Notes: a model not told the origin generated them from the letters alone. A stretch of DNA of 64,000 bases from Burkholderiaceae bacterium (GCA_016710525.1 JADJVQ010000001.1:62001-126000), one strand, 5' to 3'. Counted from the stretch's first letter, positions 17,421 through 27,278 are shown. Numbers and translations are program-made.

Positions 17421-17847
17421 TGCGCGAGGTGCACACGATGCGCCCGCTTTCGTCCTCGATCTCGATCTGCCAGACCTGGGTGCTGCGGCCCACGTGCACC
17501 GGGCGGCAATGGCCATGAACCCAGCCTTCGCGAACCGCGCGGATGTGGTTGGCGTTGATGTCCAGCCCGACCGCGTTCCAGCCCTCATCCAGGCTCATCC
17601 AGGCACACACGCTGCCCAGGGTTTCGGCCAGCGTCACCGATGAGCCGCCGTGCAGGATTCCGGCCGGCTGCACGGTTCGGCGATCCACCGGCATGCGTGC
17701 GCTCAGGGTGTCCTCGCCCACGTGGGTGAATTCGATGCCCAGCCCCGACACCACCGTGTCCCGGTGCAGGTGGTCGAGTTCGGCTGTGGTGATCGCGCGC
17801 TTGAAGCGCGCGCCGGGGGAACGGGCGGGGGTGCGGACGTCGGTCAT
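17374..17847 (-). CDS. Hotdog-fold acyl-CoA thioesterase (PaaI/DHNA-CoA hydrolase-like)
   Basis: 157 residues. A hotdog domain carries the signature GILHGGSSVTLAETLGS, whose Glu acts as the catalytic carboxylate in 4-hydroxybenzoyl-CoA-thioesterase type II and DHNA-CoA hydrolases, followed by HIRAVREGWVHGHCRPVHVG. It is likely a cytoplasmic hydrolase of aromatic or short acyl-CoA. It lies divergent from pobA, so a role near aromatic acid catabolism is possible but unproven. Its 3' end overlaps the convergent lytic transglycosylase gene by 47 bp. Confidence 0.85.
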   Translation of the reverse strand: MTDVRTPARSPGARFKRAITTAELDHLHRDTVVSGLGIEFTHVGEDTLSARMPVDRRTVQPAGILHGGSSVTLAETLGSVCAWMSLDEGWNAVGLDINANHIRAVREGWVHGHCRPVHVGRSTQVWQIEIEDESGRIVCTSRITMAVVPSQKVARPA

Positions 17848-18039
17848 GGGGGAATGGCGGTCGGGTTGCTGCGAGAGCGTGGATTCTAAGCGCGGATGCC
17901 GGCCTTGGCCGGCGCAATGGGCAATCTCGTCTCGTGCGCCGGTGATTGTGCACACCTGCGGGCTGGCGCCATTGGCCGGCCCGGCGATTGCCGGTACTCT
18001 TTCGAGCCTGTCGACGAGCACGGTCCCGGAGTGAGACGA

Positions 18040-19218
18040 ATGAGAGTTCAGGTGGCGATCATCGGGGCGGGGCCGGCCGGCCTGCTGCTGGCGCAGCTGC
18101 TGCAGCGCGCCGGAGTCGAAGCGATCGTGCTCGAGCAGCGCAGCGCAGAGTACGTGCTGGGCCGCATCCGGGCCGGCGTGCTCGAGCAGGCCTCAGTCGA
18201 TCTGCTGCACGAAGCGGGGGTCGGCGAGCGCCTGCGGCGCGAAGGACTGGTGCACGATGGCATCGAGCTGTGTTTTGGCGGCGAACGCCATCGGGTCGCC
18301 CTGCGCGAGCTGACCGGGGGCCAGTGCGTGACTGTCTATGGCCAGACCGAAGTCACCCGCGACCTGATGCAGGCGCTCGCCGCATCGGGCGCGCGCACGG
18401 TCTACGAGGCGCAAGACGTCAGCCTGCACGATGTCGACGGCGACAGGCCGCGGGTGCGTTACACGAAGGACGGTGTGCCGCACGAGCTCAGCTGCGATTT
18501 CATCGCCGGCTGCGACGGATTCCACGGCGTGTCGCGAACCTGTGTGCCGGCCTCGGTGCTGCGCACCTTCGAACGGGTCTATCCGTTCGGCTGGCTGGGT
18601 GTGCTGTGCGACACGCCCCCGGTCTCGCCTGAACTCATCTATGCCAACCACGAGCGCGGCTTTGCCCTGTGCAGCATGCGCTCGCGCACGCGCAGCCGCT
18701 ACTACGTGCAGTGCTCGCTGGACGAACGCGTCGAGGACTGGTCGGACGAGCGGTTCTTCGACGAATTGCGCGCCCGCCTCGACGGGCCTGCCGCCTCCAC
18801 CCTGATCACCGGCCCCTCGATCGAAAAAAGCATCGCCCCGCTGCGCAGTTTCGTCGCCGAGCCGATGCGTTTCGGCCGCCTGTTCCTGGCCGGCGACGCC
18901 GCCCACATCGTGCCGCCGACCGGCGCCAAGGGCCTCAACCTGGCCGCTTCCGACATCCGGTATCTCTCGCGCGCGCTGATCGAGTACTACCGCACCGGGC
19001 ATGAAGAGGGCATCGACAGCTACTCCGCGCGCTGCCTGCGCCGGGTCTGGAAGGCCGAGCGCTTCTCGTGGTGGATGACCTCGATCATGCATCGATTCCC
19101 CGACACCGGGGCCTTCGGGCAGCGGATCCAGGAGGCGGAACTGGCTTACCTGGTGGGCTCGCGGGCGGCGTCTGCCGCACTGGCCGAGAACTATGTGGGC
19201 CTGCCCTTCGAGGATTGA
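18040..19218 (+). CDS. pobA: 4-hydroxybenzoate 3-monooxygenase
   Basis: 392 residues, almost exactly the length of Pseudomonas PobA (394). The FAD-binding GAGPAG at 9-14, RIRAGVLEQ near 45, the DG motif in FIAGCDGFHG, and GDAAHIVPPTGAKGLNLA near 286-303 are all characteristic. The flavoenzyme hydroxylates 4-hydroxybenzoate to protocatechuate with NADPH and oxygen. No pobR-type activator and no protocatechuate pathway genes are in the window, so regulation is probably encoded elsewhere. The 190-bp upstream gap is shared with the divergent thioesterase. Confidence 0.95.
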   Translation: MRVQVAIIGAGPAGLLLAQLLQRAGVEAIVLEQRSAEYVLGRIRAGVLEQASVDLLHEAGVGERLRREGLVHDGIELCFGGERHRVALRELTGGQCVTVYGQTEVTRDLMQALAASGARTVYEAQDVSLHDVDGDRPRVRYTKDGVPHELSCDFIAGCDGFHGVSRTCVPASVLRTFERVYPFGWLGVLCDTPPVSPELIYANHERGFALCSMRSRTRSRYYVQCSLDERVEDWSDERFFDELRARLDGPAASTLITGPSIEKSIAPLRSFVAEPMRFGRLFLAGDAAHIVPPTGAKGLNLAASDIRYLSRALIEYYRTGHEEGIDSYSARCLRRVWKAERFSWWMTSIMHRFPDTGAFGQRIQEAELAYLVGSRAASAALAENYVGLPFED

Positions 19219-19365
19219 GCACGTGCGGGGCAGGTGACTTTGCTCATGTCAGCCGAATTGACAGTTCGGCGCCATGGTCAGTTGCCCTGGTTTTCGAATC
19301 AATGACTTGGAAAGCTGGTACGATGTTTGCATGAGCAGGCGGGCTGTTCAACCGGATCCCTGTTC

Positions 19366-19979
19366 ATGCCGATGCCGATACGTTCCACCCTTTTGAAACG
19401 CGCCTTCGGCGTGGGCCTGCTGTCTGTCGGGGTATGGTTGGCGGCGGCCCCGGCCACTGCGGCTGCTGCTGCGCCGGCGATGAAGTGGCAGCAGACCTTG
19501 TCGTCCGGCACACCGGCGGCACACCCTTCGCCGTATGCCGCGCCGGCAACGCCCGCAGCGCCCGCCGTTTCCGCCAGCCCGGCTGGCCAGACAGGCCAGA
19601 GCGGCCCGGCGGCACGGGCTCCGGCCCGGCGACCGATCCCGCCAGCATGGCAGCCGCGTCCCGAGAGGCGGGGCCAAGCAATCTTCCAGGCTCTCCTATC
19701 CTGTCCGGCAGCCCCTCCAACCCCTGCCCGCAGGATGCGGATGCCGCGGCGGGTCGCATGGCCGCGGCCGACAAGCCGGCGGCCGTCTCGGCGCCGGTCT
19801 CGGCCTACGTCCGGCCGATCGGTTCGGCTCGGCACCGCTGGCAGCAGACCCTGGATCGCCCGGAGCCGCGCAAGGCGCCCGGCACGGCGCTGCCACAGCC
19901 CAGCACCCTGCCTGCCGCCCGGAGCACCGCCCCGGGCGCTGCCCTGGGCGCTGCCTCGGGCCGCCGCAACTGCCTCTGA
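19366..19979 (+). pseudogene. Ala/Pro-rich secreted protein with reading-frame break
   Basis: The ATG at 19366 opens a convincing signal peptide (basic start, then VGLLSVGVWLAAAPATA) and the segment MKWQQTLSSGTP. Near 19590-19630 the composition switches from natural-looking to Arg/Pro-rich nonsense, while the overlapping frame one base back continues with plausible sequence (DPASMAAASREAGPS) and a second copy of the motif, RHRWQQTLDRPEP, ending at the TGA at 19979. One missing base would join the two. The joined product would be a roughly 200-residue exported low-complexity protein with two WQQTL repeats. I do not recognise the family. Sequence error and true decay cannot be separated here. 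Confidence 0.5.
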
Positions 19980-20105
19980 GAACCCGGGCTCTGTTCGGGC
20001 GATGGGTGGGTGTCGCCCCTGCGCCCGGACGGCGGCCCGCCCGCCGAACACTGCCGGGCCGGTCAGGTCGACGCGAGCGTCCGCAGGGGCAGGCTGCCGC
20101 TGGAA

Positions 20106-21430
20106 TCAGGGCAGCACTTTTCCGGGATTCATGATGCCGAGCGGGTCGAGGGCCTGTTTGATCGAGCGCATCAGCGCCAGCTCGACCGGCGATTTGTAAC
20201 GGACGTTGTCTTCGCGCTTGAGCTGGCCCAGTCCGTGTTCGGCCGAGATCGAGCCGTGGTGCCTGGCAACGGCATCGTAGACAACCCGATTGACCAGGGG
20301 CTCGCTGTCCATGAACGCGTTGGCGTCGGCTCCTTCGGCGGGCGAGACGTTGTAATGCAGGTTGCCGTCGCCCAGGTGGCCGAATACCACCATGCGCACT
20401 CCCGGCGCGGCTTGCGCCAGCGCCGAATTGGTCTCATCGACATAGCGGGCGATCGATGAGATCGGCACACCGATGTCGTGCTTGATGTTCTTGCCTTCCA
20501 TGGCCTGAGCCAGCGGGATGTTCTCGCGCAGGCCCCAGAAGGCCTTGGACTGCGCGATCGAGGCCGCCACCGCGGCGTCGGTGACCAGACCCGACTCCAG
20601 CGCCTCGGCCATCAGGGATTCGAACAGGGCCTGCGCGTGTTCGGCGCTTTCGGCGTCGGACGACTCCAGCAGCACGTAGTACGGCGAGCGCGCCTCGAGC
20701 GGGCGGCGGGACTGCGGGAAGTGCTTGTCGACCAGCGTCAGGCAGAACTCGCTGATCAGCTCGAACGCGGTCAGCGAGGCGGCCAGCCGCCGCTTGGCCA
20801 GGTTGAGCAGCGCCACCGCCGACTCGACGTCGGGCACGGCGGCGAAGGCGGTCAGTTGCGCGGCCGGCAGCGGAAACAGCTTGAGCGTGGCGGCGGTGAT
20901 GACGCCCAGCGTGCCTTCGGACCCGATGAACAGGTCGCGCAGGTCGTAGCCGGTGTTGTCCTTGCGCAGGCCGCGCAGGCCGTCCCAGATCTCGCCGGCG
21001 GGCGTCACGACCTCCAGCCCCAGGCACAGGTCGCGGGCATTGCCATAGCGCAGCACCTGGACCCCGCCCGCGTTCGTCGCCAGGTTGCCGCCGATCGTGC
21101 AGGAGCCCTCGGCGGCCAGCGACAGCGGGAACAGCCGGCCCGCGTCGCGGGCGGCCTGCTGCACGTTGGCCAGGATGCAGCCGGCCTCGACGGTGATGGT
21201 GTCGTTCTCGGTGTCGATGGCGCGAATCTTGTTCATGCGCGCCAGCGACAGCAAGACCGCGGCACCCGAGTCGTCGGGCGTGCCTCCGCCCACCAGGCCG
21301 GTATTGCCGCCCTGCCAGGACCACGGGCTGGCCGGCGCGCGCAGTGACGTGCCGCGACCGCGGCGACTGCCGGGCAGCGACCCGAGCGCGCTGGCCGGTG
21401 TAGCGATTGCGCCAATCGATCAGGGCACGG
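20106..21430 (-). pseudogene. FAD-linked oxidase (GlcD/D-lactate dehydrogenase type), N-terminus disrupted
   Basis: From QGGNTGLVGGGTP downwards (20106-21310) the protein is an intact VAO-type flavoprotein: the FAD domain with GSCTIGGNLATNAGGVQVLRYG, then FIGSEGTLGVITAATLKLFP, then the C-terminal domain with FGHLGDGNLHYNVSP and AEHGLGQLK, ending with MNPGKVLP. Such enzymes oxidise D-2-hydroxyacids. Upstream the expected N-terminus survives only as fragments in different frames: DWRNRYTG at about 21400-21420, AVAAVAARHCAR, then GQPVV just before QGGNTG. At least three frame changes fall in about 80 bp, and no complete start is visible. The first part of the protein is therefore broken, either by decay or by poor sequence. 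Confidence 0.75.
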
Positions 21431-21599
21431 CGGCGGCGGCCGGCGAACCGGACGTCCACGGCTGACAGGGAATCGGGGGCGGCGTGGCTGGGCTGGGTCT
21501 GGCCTGCTTGGTCGTTGATGCGGGGGCCGGGTCGCCGGGGGCTGTGCGCCATGCGGGCCGCGTGTAGCGCGGGCGCCCGGGCGTCTCGAGGACGGGCGA

Positions 21600-22955
21600 C
21601 TAGCGCATTCCCGGCATCATCCCCTTCATCCCGCGCATCATCTTGGCCAGCCCGCCCTTTTGCATCTTCTTCATCATCGACTGCATCTGCTCGAACTGCG
21701 ACAGCATCCGGTTCACTTCCTGGACCTGGACCCCCGCGCCGGTGGCAATGCGCCGCTTGCGGCTGGCCTTGATCAGTTCCGGCTTGGTGCGCTCGGCCGG
21801 CGTCATCGAATGGATGATGCCCTGCATGCGCTTCATGTCCTTTTCGGCCCGAGACATGTCGGCCTGACCGGCCGCCGCCTGCATCTGCGCCGGCAGCTTG
21901 TCCATCAGCGACGACAGGCCGCCCATTTTTTTCATCTGCGACAGCTGGACCAGGAAGTCGTTCAGGTCGAACTTGTTGCCCGACTTGAGCTTGGCGGCCA
22001 GTTCCTGGGCGGCGCCCTGGTCGACGGATTTCTGCGCTTCCTCGACCAGCGACAGGATGTCGCCCATGCCCAGGATGCGGTTGGCCATGCGCTCGGGGTG
22101 AAAGCCCTCCAGGCCGGTGAGCTTTTCGCCGACGCCGACGAACTTGATCGGCTTGCCGGTGATCGCCTTGACCGACAGCGCCGCGCCGCCGCGCGCATCG
22201 CCGTCCATCTTCGTCAGCACGACGCCCGTGAGCGGCAGCGTCTCGCGGAACGCCTTCGCGGTGTTGACCGCATCCTGGCCCTGCATCGCATCGACGACGA
22301 ACAGCGTTTCGATCGGCTCGAGCTGCGCGTGCAGCTCGGCGATCTCGGCCATCAGGGCCTCGTCGATGGCCAGGCGCCCGGCGGTGTCGACCAGCAGCAC
22401 ATCGTGGTAGTGGGTCTTGCCCCACTGCACCGCGGCGCGCGCGATGTCGGCCGGCTTCTGGTCGGGCGTGGACGGGAAGAAGTCGGCACCCGCCTGGGCG
22501 GTGACGGCGCGCAACTGCTCGATGGCCGCCGGGCGATAGACGTCGCACGAGACCGTCAGCACCTTCTTGCGCTGGGTCTCGCGCAGCCACTTGGCCAGCT
22601 TGCCGACCGTGGTGGTCTTGCCCGCGCCCTGCAGGCCGGCCATCAGGATGACCGCCGGCGGGGTGGTGGCCAGATTGAGTTCGGCCGACGAGCCGCCCAT
22701 CAGGTCGGTCAGCTCGCGATGCACCACGCCGACCAGCGCCTGGCCCGGGGTGAGGCTGGAGATCACCTCCTGGCCCAGCGCCTGTTCGCTGATCCGCGCG
22801 ATGAAGTCGCGCACCACCGGCAGGGCCACGTCGGCCTCGAGCAGCGCGATGCGGATTTCGCGCAGCATGTCCTGCGTGTTGGCTTCGGTGAGGCGGGCCT
22901 CGCCGCGAAGGGTCTTGACGACGCGGGCGAGCCGCTGGGAGAGATTTTCGAGCAT
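21600..22955 (-). CDS. ffh: Signal recognition particle protein Ffh
   Basis: 451 residues: an N-terminal helical bundle, then a GTPase domain with GLQGAGKTTT (about 101-110), DVYRPAA, DTAGRL and TKMDGDARGG, and a C-terminal methionine-rich M domain (LIKASRKRRIATGAGVQVQEVNRML for RNA contact, ending in MMRGMKGMMPGMR). It binds signal sequences and 4.5S RNA and delivers ribosomes to FtsY. It is divergent from the ccsA-like gene over about 45 bp, the usual arrangement in betaproteobacteria. The ATG at 22955 starts the standard MLENLSQRL. Confidence 0.97.
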   Translation of the reverse strand: MLENLSQRLARVVKTLRGEARLTEANTQDMLREIRIALLEADVALPVVRDFIARISEQALGQEVISSLTPGQALVGVVHRELTDLMGGSSAELNLATTPPAVILMAGLQGAGKTTTVGKLAKWLRETQRKKVLTVSCDVYRPAAIEQLRAVTAQAGADFFPSTPDQKPADIARAAVQWGKTHYHDVLLVDTAGRLAIDEALMAEIAELHAQLEPIETLFVVDAMQGQDAVNTAKAFRETLPLTGVVLTKMDGDARGGAALSVKAITGKPIKFVGVGEKLTGLEGFHPERMANRILGMGDILSLVEEAQKSVDQGAAQELAAKLKSGNKFDLNDFLVQLSQMKKMGGLSSLMDKLPAQMQAAAGQADMSRAEKDMKRMQGIIHSMTPAERTKPELIKASRKRRIATGAGVQVQEVNRMLSQFEQMQSMMKKMQKGGLAKMMRGMKGMMPGMR

Positions 22956-22998
22956 GGCCTTGGAGTAAACTGGTCCGCTTCCCATAGATGCGGGACCG

Positions 22999-23858
22999 AT
23001 GTCGATTCTACTGGTTATCGCCACCTTGCTGACGGCGGCGCTCTACTTGCCGGCGTGGCTGTCTGCCCTGAAGGGCGCGCGGGCCGAGGGGCCGGGCCCC
23101 GGCGGTCGGGGCCCGCCCGGCCGGTGCGCTGGCATGCCTCGCTGCTGCTGGCCGGCGGCGCGCTGGCGCACGCGTTCGCACTTTATCTGGCGATCGGCGA
23201 GGGACCGGGCTTTCACTTCGGCTTCGCCCAGGCGCTGTCGGCGACGTTCTGGATCGGCGTGGTCCTGCTGTGGCTCGAGGGGCTGTCGGTGCGCGTGCAG
23301 GCGCTGCGCCTGCTCGTCCTGCCGGTGGCCGCGGTCACCGCCACCCTGCCGTTGCTGTTCCCGGGCTCCGACTTCGCGCTCGAGAGCACCCGGCCCCTGT
23401 TCCTGCCCCATCTGCTGGTGGGCACGCTGGCCTACGGCGTGCTGATGCTGGCGGCGCTGCACGCCACCCTGATGACGGCCGCCGAGCGCGCGCTGCACTC
23501 CGGCAACGGGGGAGGGACATCGCTGTTCGGGCGCTGGATCGAAGAGCTTCCGCCGCTGCTGGCGCTCGAGCGCATGCTGTTCCGCTTCATCCTGATCGGC
23601 TTCGTGCTGCTCACGCTCACCGTGCTGAGCGGGGTGCTCTTTTCCGAGGCCACCTTCGGGCGGCCGATGCGTCTCGACCACAAGACGGTGTTCGCGGTCA
23701 CCGCCTGGGTGCTGTTCGGAGTGCTGCTGGCCGGGCGCCGGCTGCGCGGCTGGCGCGGACGCACGGCCTTGCGGCTCACGCTGGCCGGCTTTACCGTTCT
23801 CCTGTTCGCCTACGTGGGCAGCCGTTTCGTGATCGAAGTGGTGCTGCAGCGCGCCTGA
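22999..23858 (+). pseudogene. CcsA/YpjD-like cytochrome c assembly membrane protein, frameshifted
   Basis: The ATG at 22999 starts a first membrane helix (SILLVIATLLTAALYLPAWL). After about residue 30 the frame turns into an Arg/Cys-rich tail. The frame one base back then carries the rest of an eight-helix protein (WHASLLLAGGALAHAFALYL to the stop at 23858), including the conserved membrane histidine regions and RMLFRFILIGF, GVLFSEATFG and LDHKTVFAVTAW. The break lies in a run of G and C blocks at about 23080-23120 and needs one added base to repair. CcsA/HemX-like proteins next to ffh are normal in this group, so an artefact is quite possible. Confidence 0.75.
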
Positions 23859-23907
23859 GCGGCTGCCCTGTGCCGCCCTCGCTCCGGATTCCGTCACCGA
23901 AAAGCCC

Positions 23908-24204
23908 ATGGGCAAACTCCTCAGCTGGATCGTGGTGATCGCGCTCGTGTATGCGGGCATGCGTCTGTTCGTGCTCTTCCAGCGCAAGTCGCAGGCCGCG
24001 GCGCTGGCCCGCGAGCGCCGTGCCCAGGCCGAGGCGGCCGGGCGATCCGGGGCGCCGCACCCCCGGGGTGGCAAGACGCCTGCGGAGGGGGAAAAAATGC
24101 TCGCGTGCGCCCACTGCGGCGCCTGGTCGCCGGCCTCGGACATGGTCGCCGCGCGCGGGCGCCACTACTGCGGGGTCGAGCACCGCGATGCCGACGCCAC
24201 CTGA
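23908..24204 (+). CDS. PP0621 family small membrane-anchored zinc-ribbon-like protein
   Basis: 98 residues. One N-terminal membrane helix (GKLLSWIVVIALVYAGMRLFVLF) is followed by a charged linker and a compact C-terminal motif, MLACAHCGAWSP...YCGVEH, whose paired cysteines and histidine suggest metal binding. This matches the short PP0621-type family commonly found just before pilS in beta- and gammaproteobacteria. The function is unknown. Its last 17 bases overlap the start of the pilS homologue, which supports co-expression with the type IV pilus regulators. Confidence 0.8.
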   Translation: MGKLLSWIVVIALVYAGMRLFVLFQRKSQAAALARERRAQAEAAGRSGAPHPRGGKTPAEGEKMLACAHCGAWSPASDMVAARGRHYCGVEHRDADAT

Positions 24205-25807
24205 ACGAACGCCTGGCGCCGCGCCGGCGACGGTCACGTCGCCCGACGTCGGCCTGTGGCCGGTGCCGACCGAATCGTTCTGGACGTCCCTGCGCTTCCT
24301 GGCGATCAGCCGCCTGGTGCTGGTGCTGCTGCTGCTGACGGTGGTCGTGCTCGACAACACGGGCCAGGCCGCCGGCGAAGGGTTCGATCGCCGGGAGTTC
24401 ATCACGATCGGCTCGGCCTACCTCGCGGGCGCACTGGTCTTCGCGGCGTCCATCACCCGGCTGCGTCCCTGGTTCCACATGCAGCTGATCGTCCACGTCT
24501 TCACCGACTTGCTGGCGCTCGTTTCCCTGATGCATGCGGCCGGGGGCGGGCGCAGTGGCGTCGGGGTGCTGATGATCGGTGCGGTCGCCGGTGCGGCGGT
24601 CTTGTGCGTGCCGCGAATGGCCGCGTTCTTCGCGGCGCTGGCGACCCTGCTGCTGCTGGGCGAGAGTTCCCTGCGCGCGCTGCAGCCCGATGGCTTCGAC
24701 GCGGCCGGGCTGGTGCAGGCGGCGCTGACCGGTCTGGCCTGCTTCGCGGTGGCGATCGTGGTCAGCTGGCTGGCCACCCGCCTGGCGGCGCAGGAGGCGC
24801 TGGCCCAGCGGCGCGGCGACGACCTGCGCTCGCAGCTGGCGATCACCCGGCTGGTGATCTCCGAATCGCCGCAGGGCGTCGTCCTGCTCGACGAGCACGG
24901 CGGCGTGCGCACCATGAACCGGTCGGCGCAGCAGTTGCTGGGCGCCGCCGGCCAGGCCGAGTCGCTGCAGCGGCTGGCGCGTGCGCGCCTGGCGCCCGAT
25001 CGCGAGATCGAGGTCGACCTGGGCACCGGCAAGATCGCCCATCGGGTGCGTGTGCGGCACCTCGAGCCCGATCCGGGCCACCTGGCCGGCGACAGCGTGC
25101 TGGTCATCGAAGACCTTCGCCAGGTCGAAGAGCGCGCGCAGCAGCTCAAGCTGGCCTCGATGGGCCGTCTGTCGGCCTCGATTGCCCACGAGATCCGAAA
25201 TCCGCTGGCCGCCATCCGGCATGCCAACAGCCTGCTGGCCGAACAGCTCGAGACGCCGCTGGCGCGCCGACTGGGCCGTATCGTCGAGGACAACTCGGTG
25301 CGGATCGACCGGATCGTCGAGGACGTGCTGTCGATCGCCCGGCGCGACCGGCCCACACCCGAACCGCTGGCGGTCGGCGAGTTCCTGCAGGGCGTACTGG
25401 CCGAGCTGATGGCCAGCGGCCAGGTCGATGCCACCCGCATCGTGCTGGCCATCGAGGCGCCCGAGCCGATCCTGTTCGATGCGCATCAGCTGCGCCAGGT
25501 GCTGGTCAACCTGCTCACCAACGCCCTGCGCTATGCCGGGTCGGGCGCGGGGGCGATCCGGATCGCATGGCGGCGCGCGGCCGATGATCGATTAGAATTC
25601 ATCGTCGCCGATGATGGCCCTGGGCTTTCGCCCGACATGCTCAAGCACGCGTTCGAACCGTTCTTCACCTCCGAGGCGCGAGGCACCGGCCTCGGCCTGT
25701 ACCTGGCCCGCGAGTTCTGCGATGCCAATGGCGCCAGCATCCGCTACGAAAGCCGTGACCAGGACATGCCCTACCGCAGCGCGTTCGTGATCCGGCCCCG
25801 GCAATGA
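24188..25807 (+). CDS. pilS: Sensor histidine kinase PilS
   Basis: 539 residues. Six predicted membrane helices occupy about residues 35-200. A PAS-like region (LAITRLVISESPQGVVLLDE) comes next, then the dimerisation/phosphoacceptor box SASIAHEIRNPLAAIRHA with its histidine, and the ATPase domain with NLLTNALRYA, DDGPGLSP, FEPFFTSEARGTGLGLYLA. PilS controls phosphorylation of PilR and thereby pilin transcription. The ATG at 24188 lies inside the end of the PP0621-type gene. The stop overlaps the pilR start (ATGA). The gene order PP0621-pilS-pilR-ampD supports the assignment. Confidence 0.92.
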   Translation: MPTPPERTPGAAPATVTSPDVGLWPVPTESFWTSLRFLAISRLVLVLLLLTVVVLDNTGQAAGEGFDRREFITIGSAYLAGALVFAASITRLRPWFHMQLIVHVFTDLLALVSLMHAAGGGRSGVGVLMIGAVAGAAVLCVPRMAAFFAALATLLLLGESSLRALQPDGFDAAGLVQAALTGLACFAVAIVVSWLATRLAAQEALAQRRGDDLRSQLAITRLVISESPQGVVLLDEHGGVRTMNRSAQQLLGAAGQAESLQRLARARLAPDREIEVDLGTGKIAHRVRVRHLEPDPGHLAGDSVLVIEDLRQVEERAQQLKLASMGRLSASIAHEIRNPLAAIRHANSLLAEQLETPLARRLGRIVEDNSVRIDRIVEDVLSIARRDRPTPEPLAVGEFLQGVLAELMASGQVDATRIVLAIEAPEPILFDAHQLRQVLVNLLTNALRYAGSGAGAIRIAWRRAADDRLEFIVADDGPGLSPDMLKHAFEPFFTSEARGTGLGLYLAREFCDANGASIRYESRDQDMPYRSAFVIRPRQ

Positions 25808-27252
25808 GCCACGACACGGCACCGACCCCTCGGCCGCCTTCGCGCATTCCCCGCGTGCTGGTCGTCGACGACGAAGCCGACCTGCGCGAGCTGATCGAAA
25901 TCACGCTGGTCAGCATGGGCTTGGATGTCGATTGCGCGGCCAACCTGGCCGATGCGCATCGGCTGCTGGCCCGTGGCGGCTATGCGCTGTGCCTGACCGA
26001 CATGCGCCTGCCGGACGGCGAGGGCATCGACCTGGTCACCACCATCGCCCGCCAGCATCCGAGCACGCCGGTGGCGGTGATCACCGCCTTTGGCAGCGCC
26101 GAGAACGCGGTGGCCGCGCTGAAGGCAGGTGCCTTCGATTATCTCGCCAAGCCGGTCGCGCTCGAGTCTCTGCGCAGCCTGGTGCGCGGCGCGATCCAGG
26201 TCCCGGTTGCCGCGCCGGCGGCCGGTGCCGATGCCGCTGCCCCCGATCCCGCGCGCGACATGCTCGGCGTGTCCGATGCCATCGCCGCCGTCCGCTCACA
26301 GGTGATTCGCCTGGCGCGCAGCATGGCGCCTGTGTCGATCACCGGCGAGTCCGGCTCGGGCAAGGAGCTGGCGGCGCGCCTGGTGCACGCCTGCGGGGCG
26401 CGTGCGCGCCAGCCCTTCGTGGCGGTCAACTGCGGCGCGATTCCCGAGCAGCTGATGGAGTCCGAGTTCTTCGGCCATCGCAAGGGATCCTTCACCGGCG
26501 CCGACCAGGAGCGCGACGGCTTTTTCCAGGCCGCCCACGGCGGCACGCTGTTCCTCGACGAGGTGGCCGACCTGCCGCTGCCGATGCAGGTGAAGCTGTT
26601 GCGGGCCATCCAGGAGAAGCGGGTCCGCAAGGTCGGCGCGACCACCGAAGAGCCGGTCGACGTGCGCATCATCAGTGCCACCCACCAGGACCTGGCGCAG
26701 TGTGTGGCGGCCGGACGATTCCGGCAGGACCTGTACTACCGGCTCAATGTCATCGAACTCAAGCTGCCGGCGCTGCGCGAGCGCCCCGAGGACGTGCCGA
26801 TCCTGGCCGATGCCATCCTGCTCAAGCTGGCCGCGCGGTCGGGCACCGGTGCGCCGCCCCGGCTGTCCAGCGTCACCTCGCGTTATCTGCAGACCTACAC
26901 TTTCCCGGGCAATGTCCGCGAGCTCGAGAACATCCTCGAGCGGGCGCTGGCATTCTCCAACGGGGAAGTGATCAACGTCGAGGACCTCGGGCTGCGGCCC
27001 ACGGTCAGCGACAGCGAGGCCGACGAGCGCGAGGCCGCGCCGCCGGTGATCACCCACGCCAGCCATCGCACGGCGCGGGTCACCGAAGACGGCATCCCCG
27101 AGTCCCTGCCCGACTACCTCGATCAGATCGAGCGTGAGGCCATCGTGCGCGCGCTCGAAAAAACCCGCTACAACCGCACGGCGGCCGCGCGGCTGCTGGG
27201 CATCACGTTCCGGGCGCTGCGCTACCGCATGCAGCGCCTGGAGATCAACTGA
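25804..27252 (+). CDS. pilR: Sigma-54-dependent response regulator PilR
   Basis: 482 residues. The receiver domain has the acidic pair Asp22-Asp23 and phosphoacceptor Asp66 (LTDMRLPDG). The AAA+ domain has Walker A GESGSGKE, the sigma-54 contact loop GSFTGADQ (the GSFTGA variant of GAFTGA), Walker B GGTLFLDEVADL and the arginine-finger region. The C-terminal Fis-type helix-turn-helix is KTRYNRTAAARLLGITFRAL. It activates sigma-54 promoters, classically pilA. The pilA gene and its promoter are not in this window. Translation is coupled to pilS. Confidence 0.93.
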   Translation: MSHDTAPTPRPPSRIPRVLVVDDEADLRELIEITLVSMGLDVDCAANLADAHRLLARGGYALCLTDMRLPDGEGIDLVTTIARQHPSTPVAVITAFGSAENAVAALKAGAFDYLAKPVALESLRSLVRGAIQVPVAAPAAGADAAAPDPARDMLGVSDAIAAVRSQVIRLARSMAPVSITGESGSGKELAARLVHACGARARQPFVAVNCGAIPEQLMESEFFGHRKGSFTGADQERDGFFQAAHGGTLFLDEVADLPLPMQVKLLRAIQEKRVRKVGATTEEPVDVRIISATHQDLAQCVAAGRFRQDLYYRLNVIELKLPALRERPEDVPILADAILLKLAARSGTGAPPRLSSVTSRYLQTYTFPGNVRELENILERALAFSNGEVINVEDLGLRPTVSDSEADEREAAPPVITHASHRTARVTEDGIPESLPDYLDQIEREAIVRALEKTRYNRTAAARLLGITFRALRYRMQRLEIN

Positions 27253-27278
27253 GCGCGGCGGCGGCGGTCCGTCCGAGC

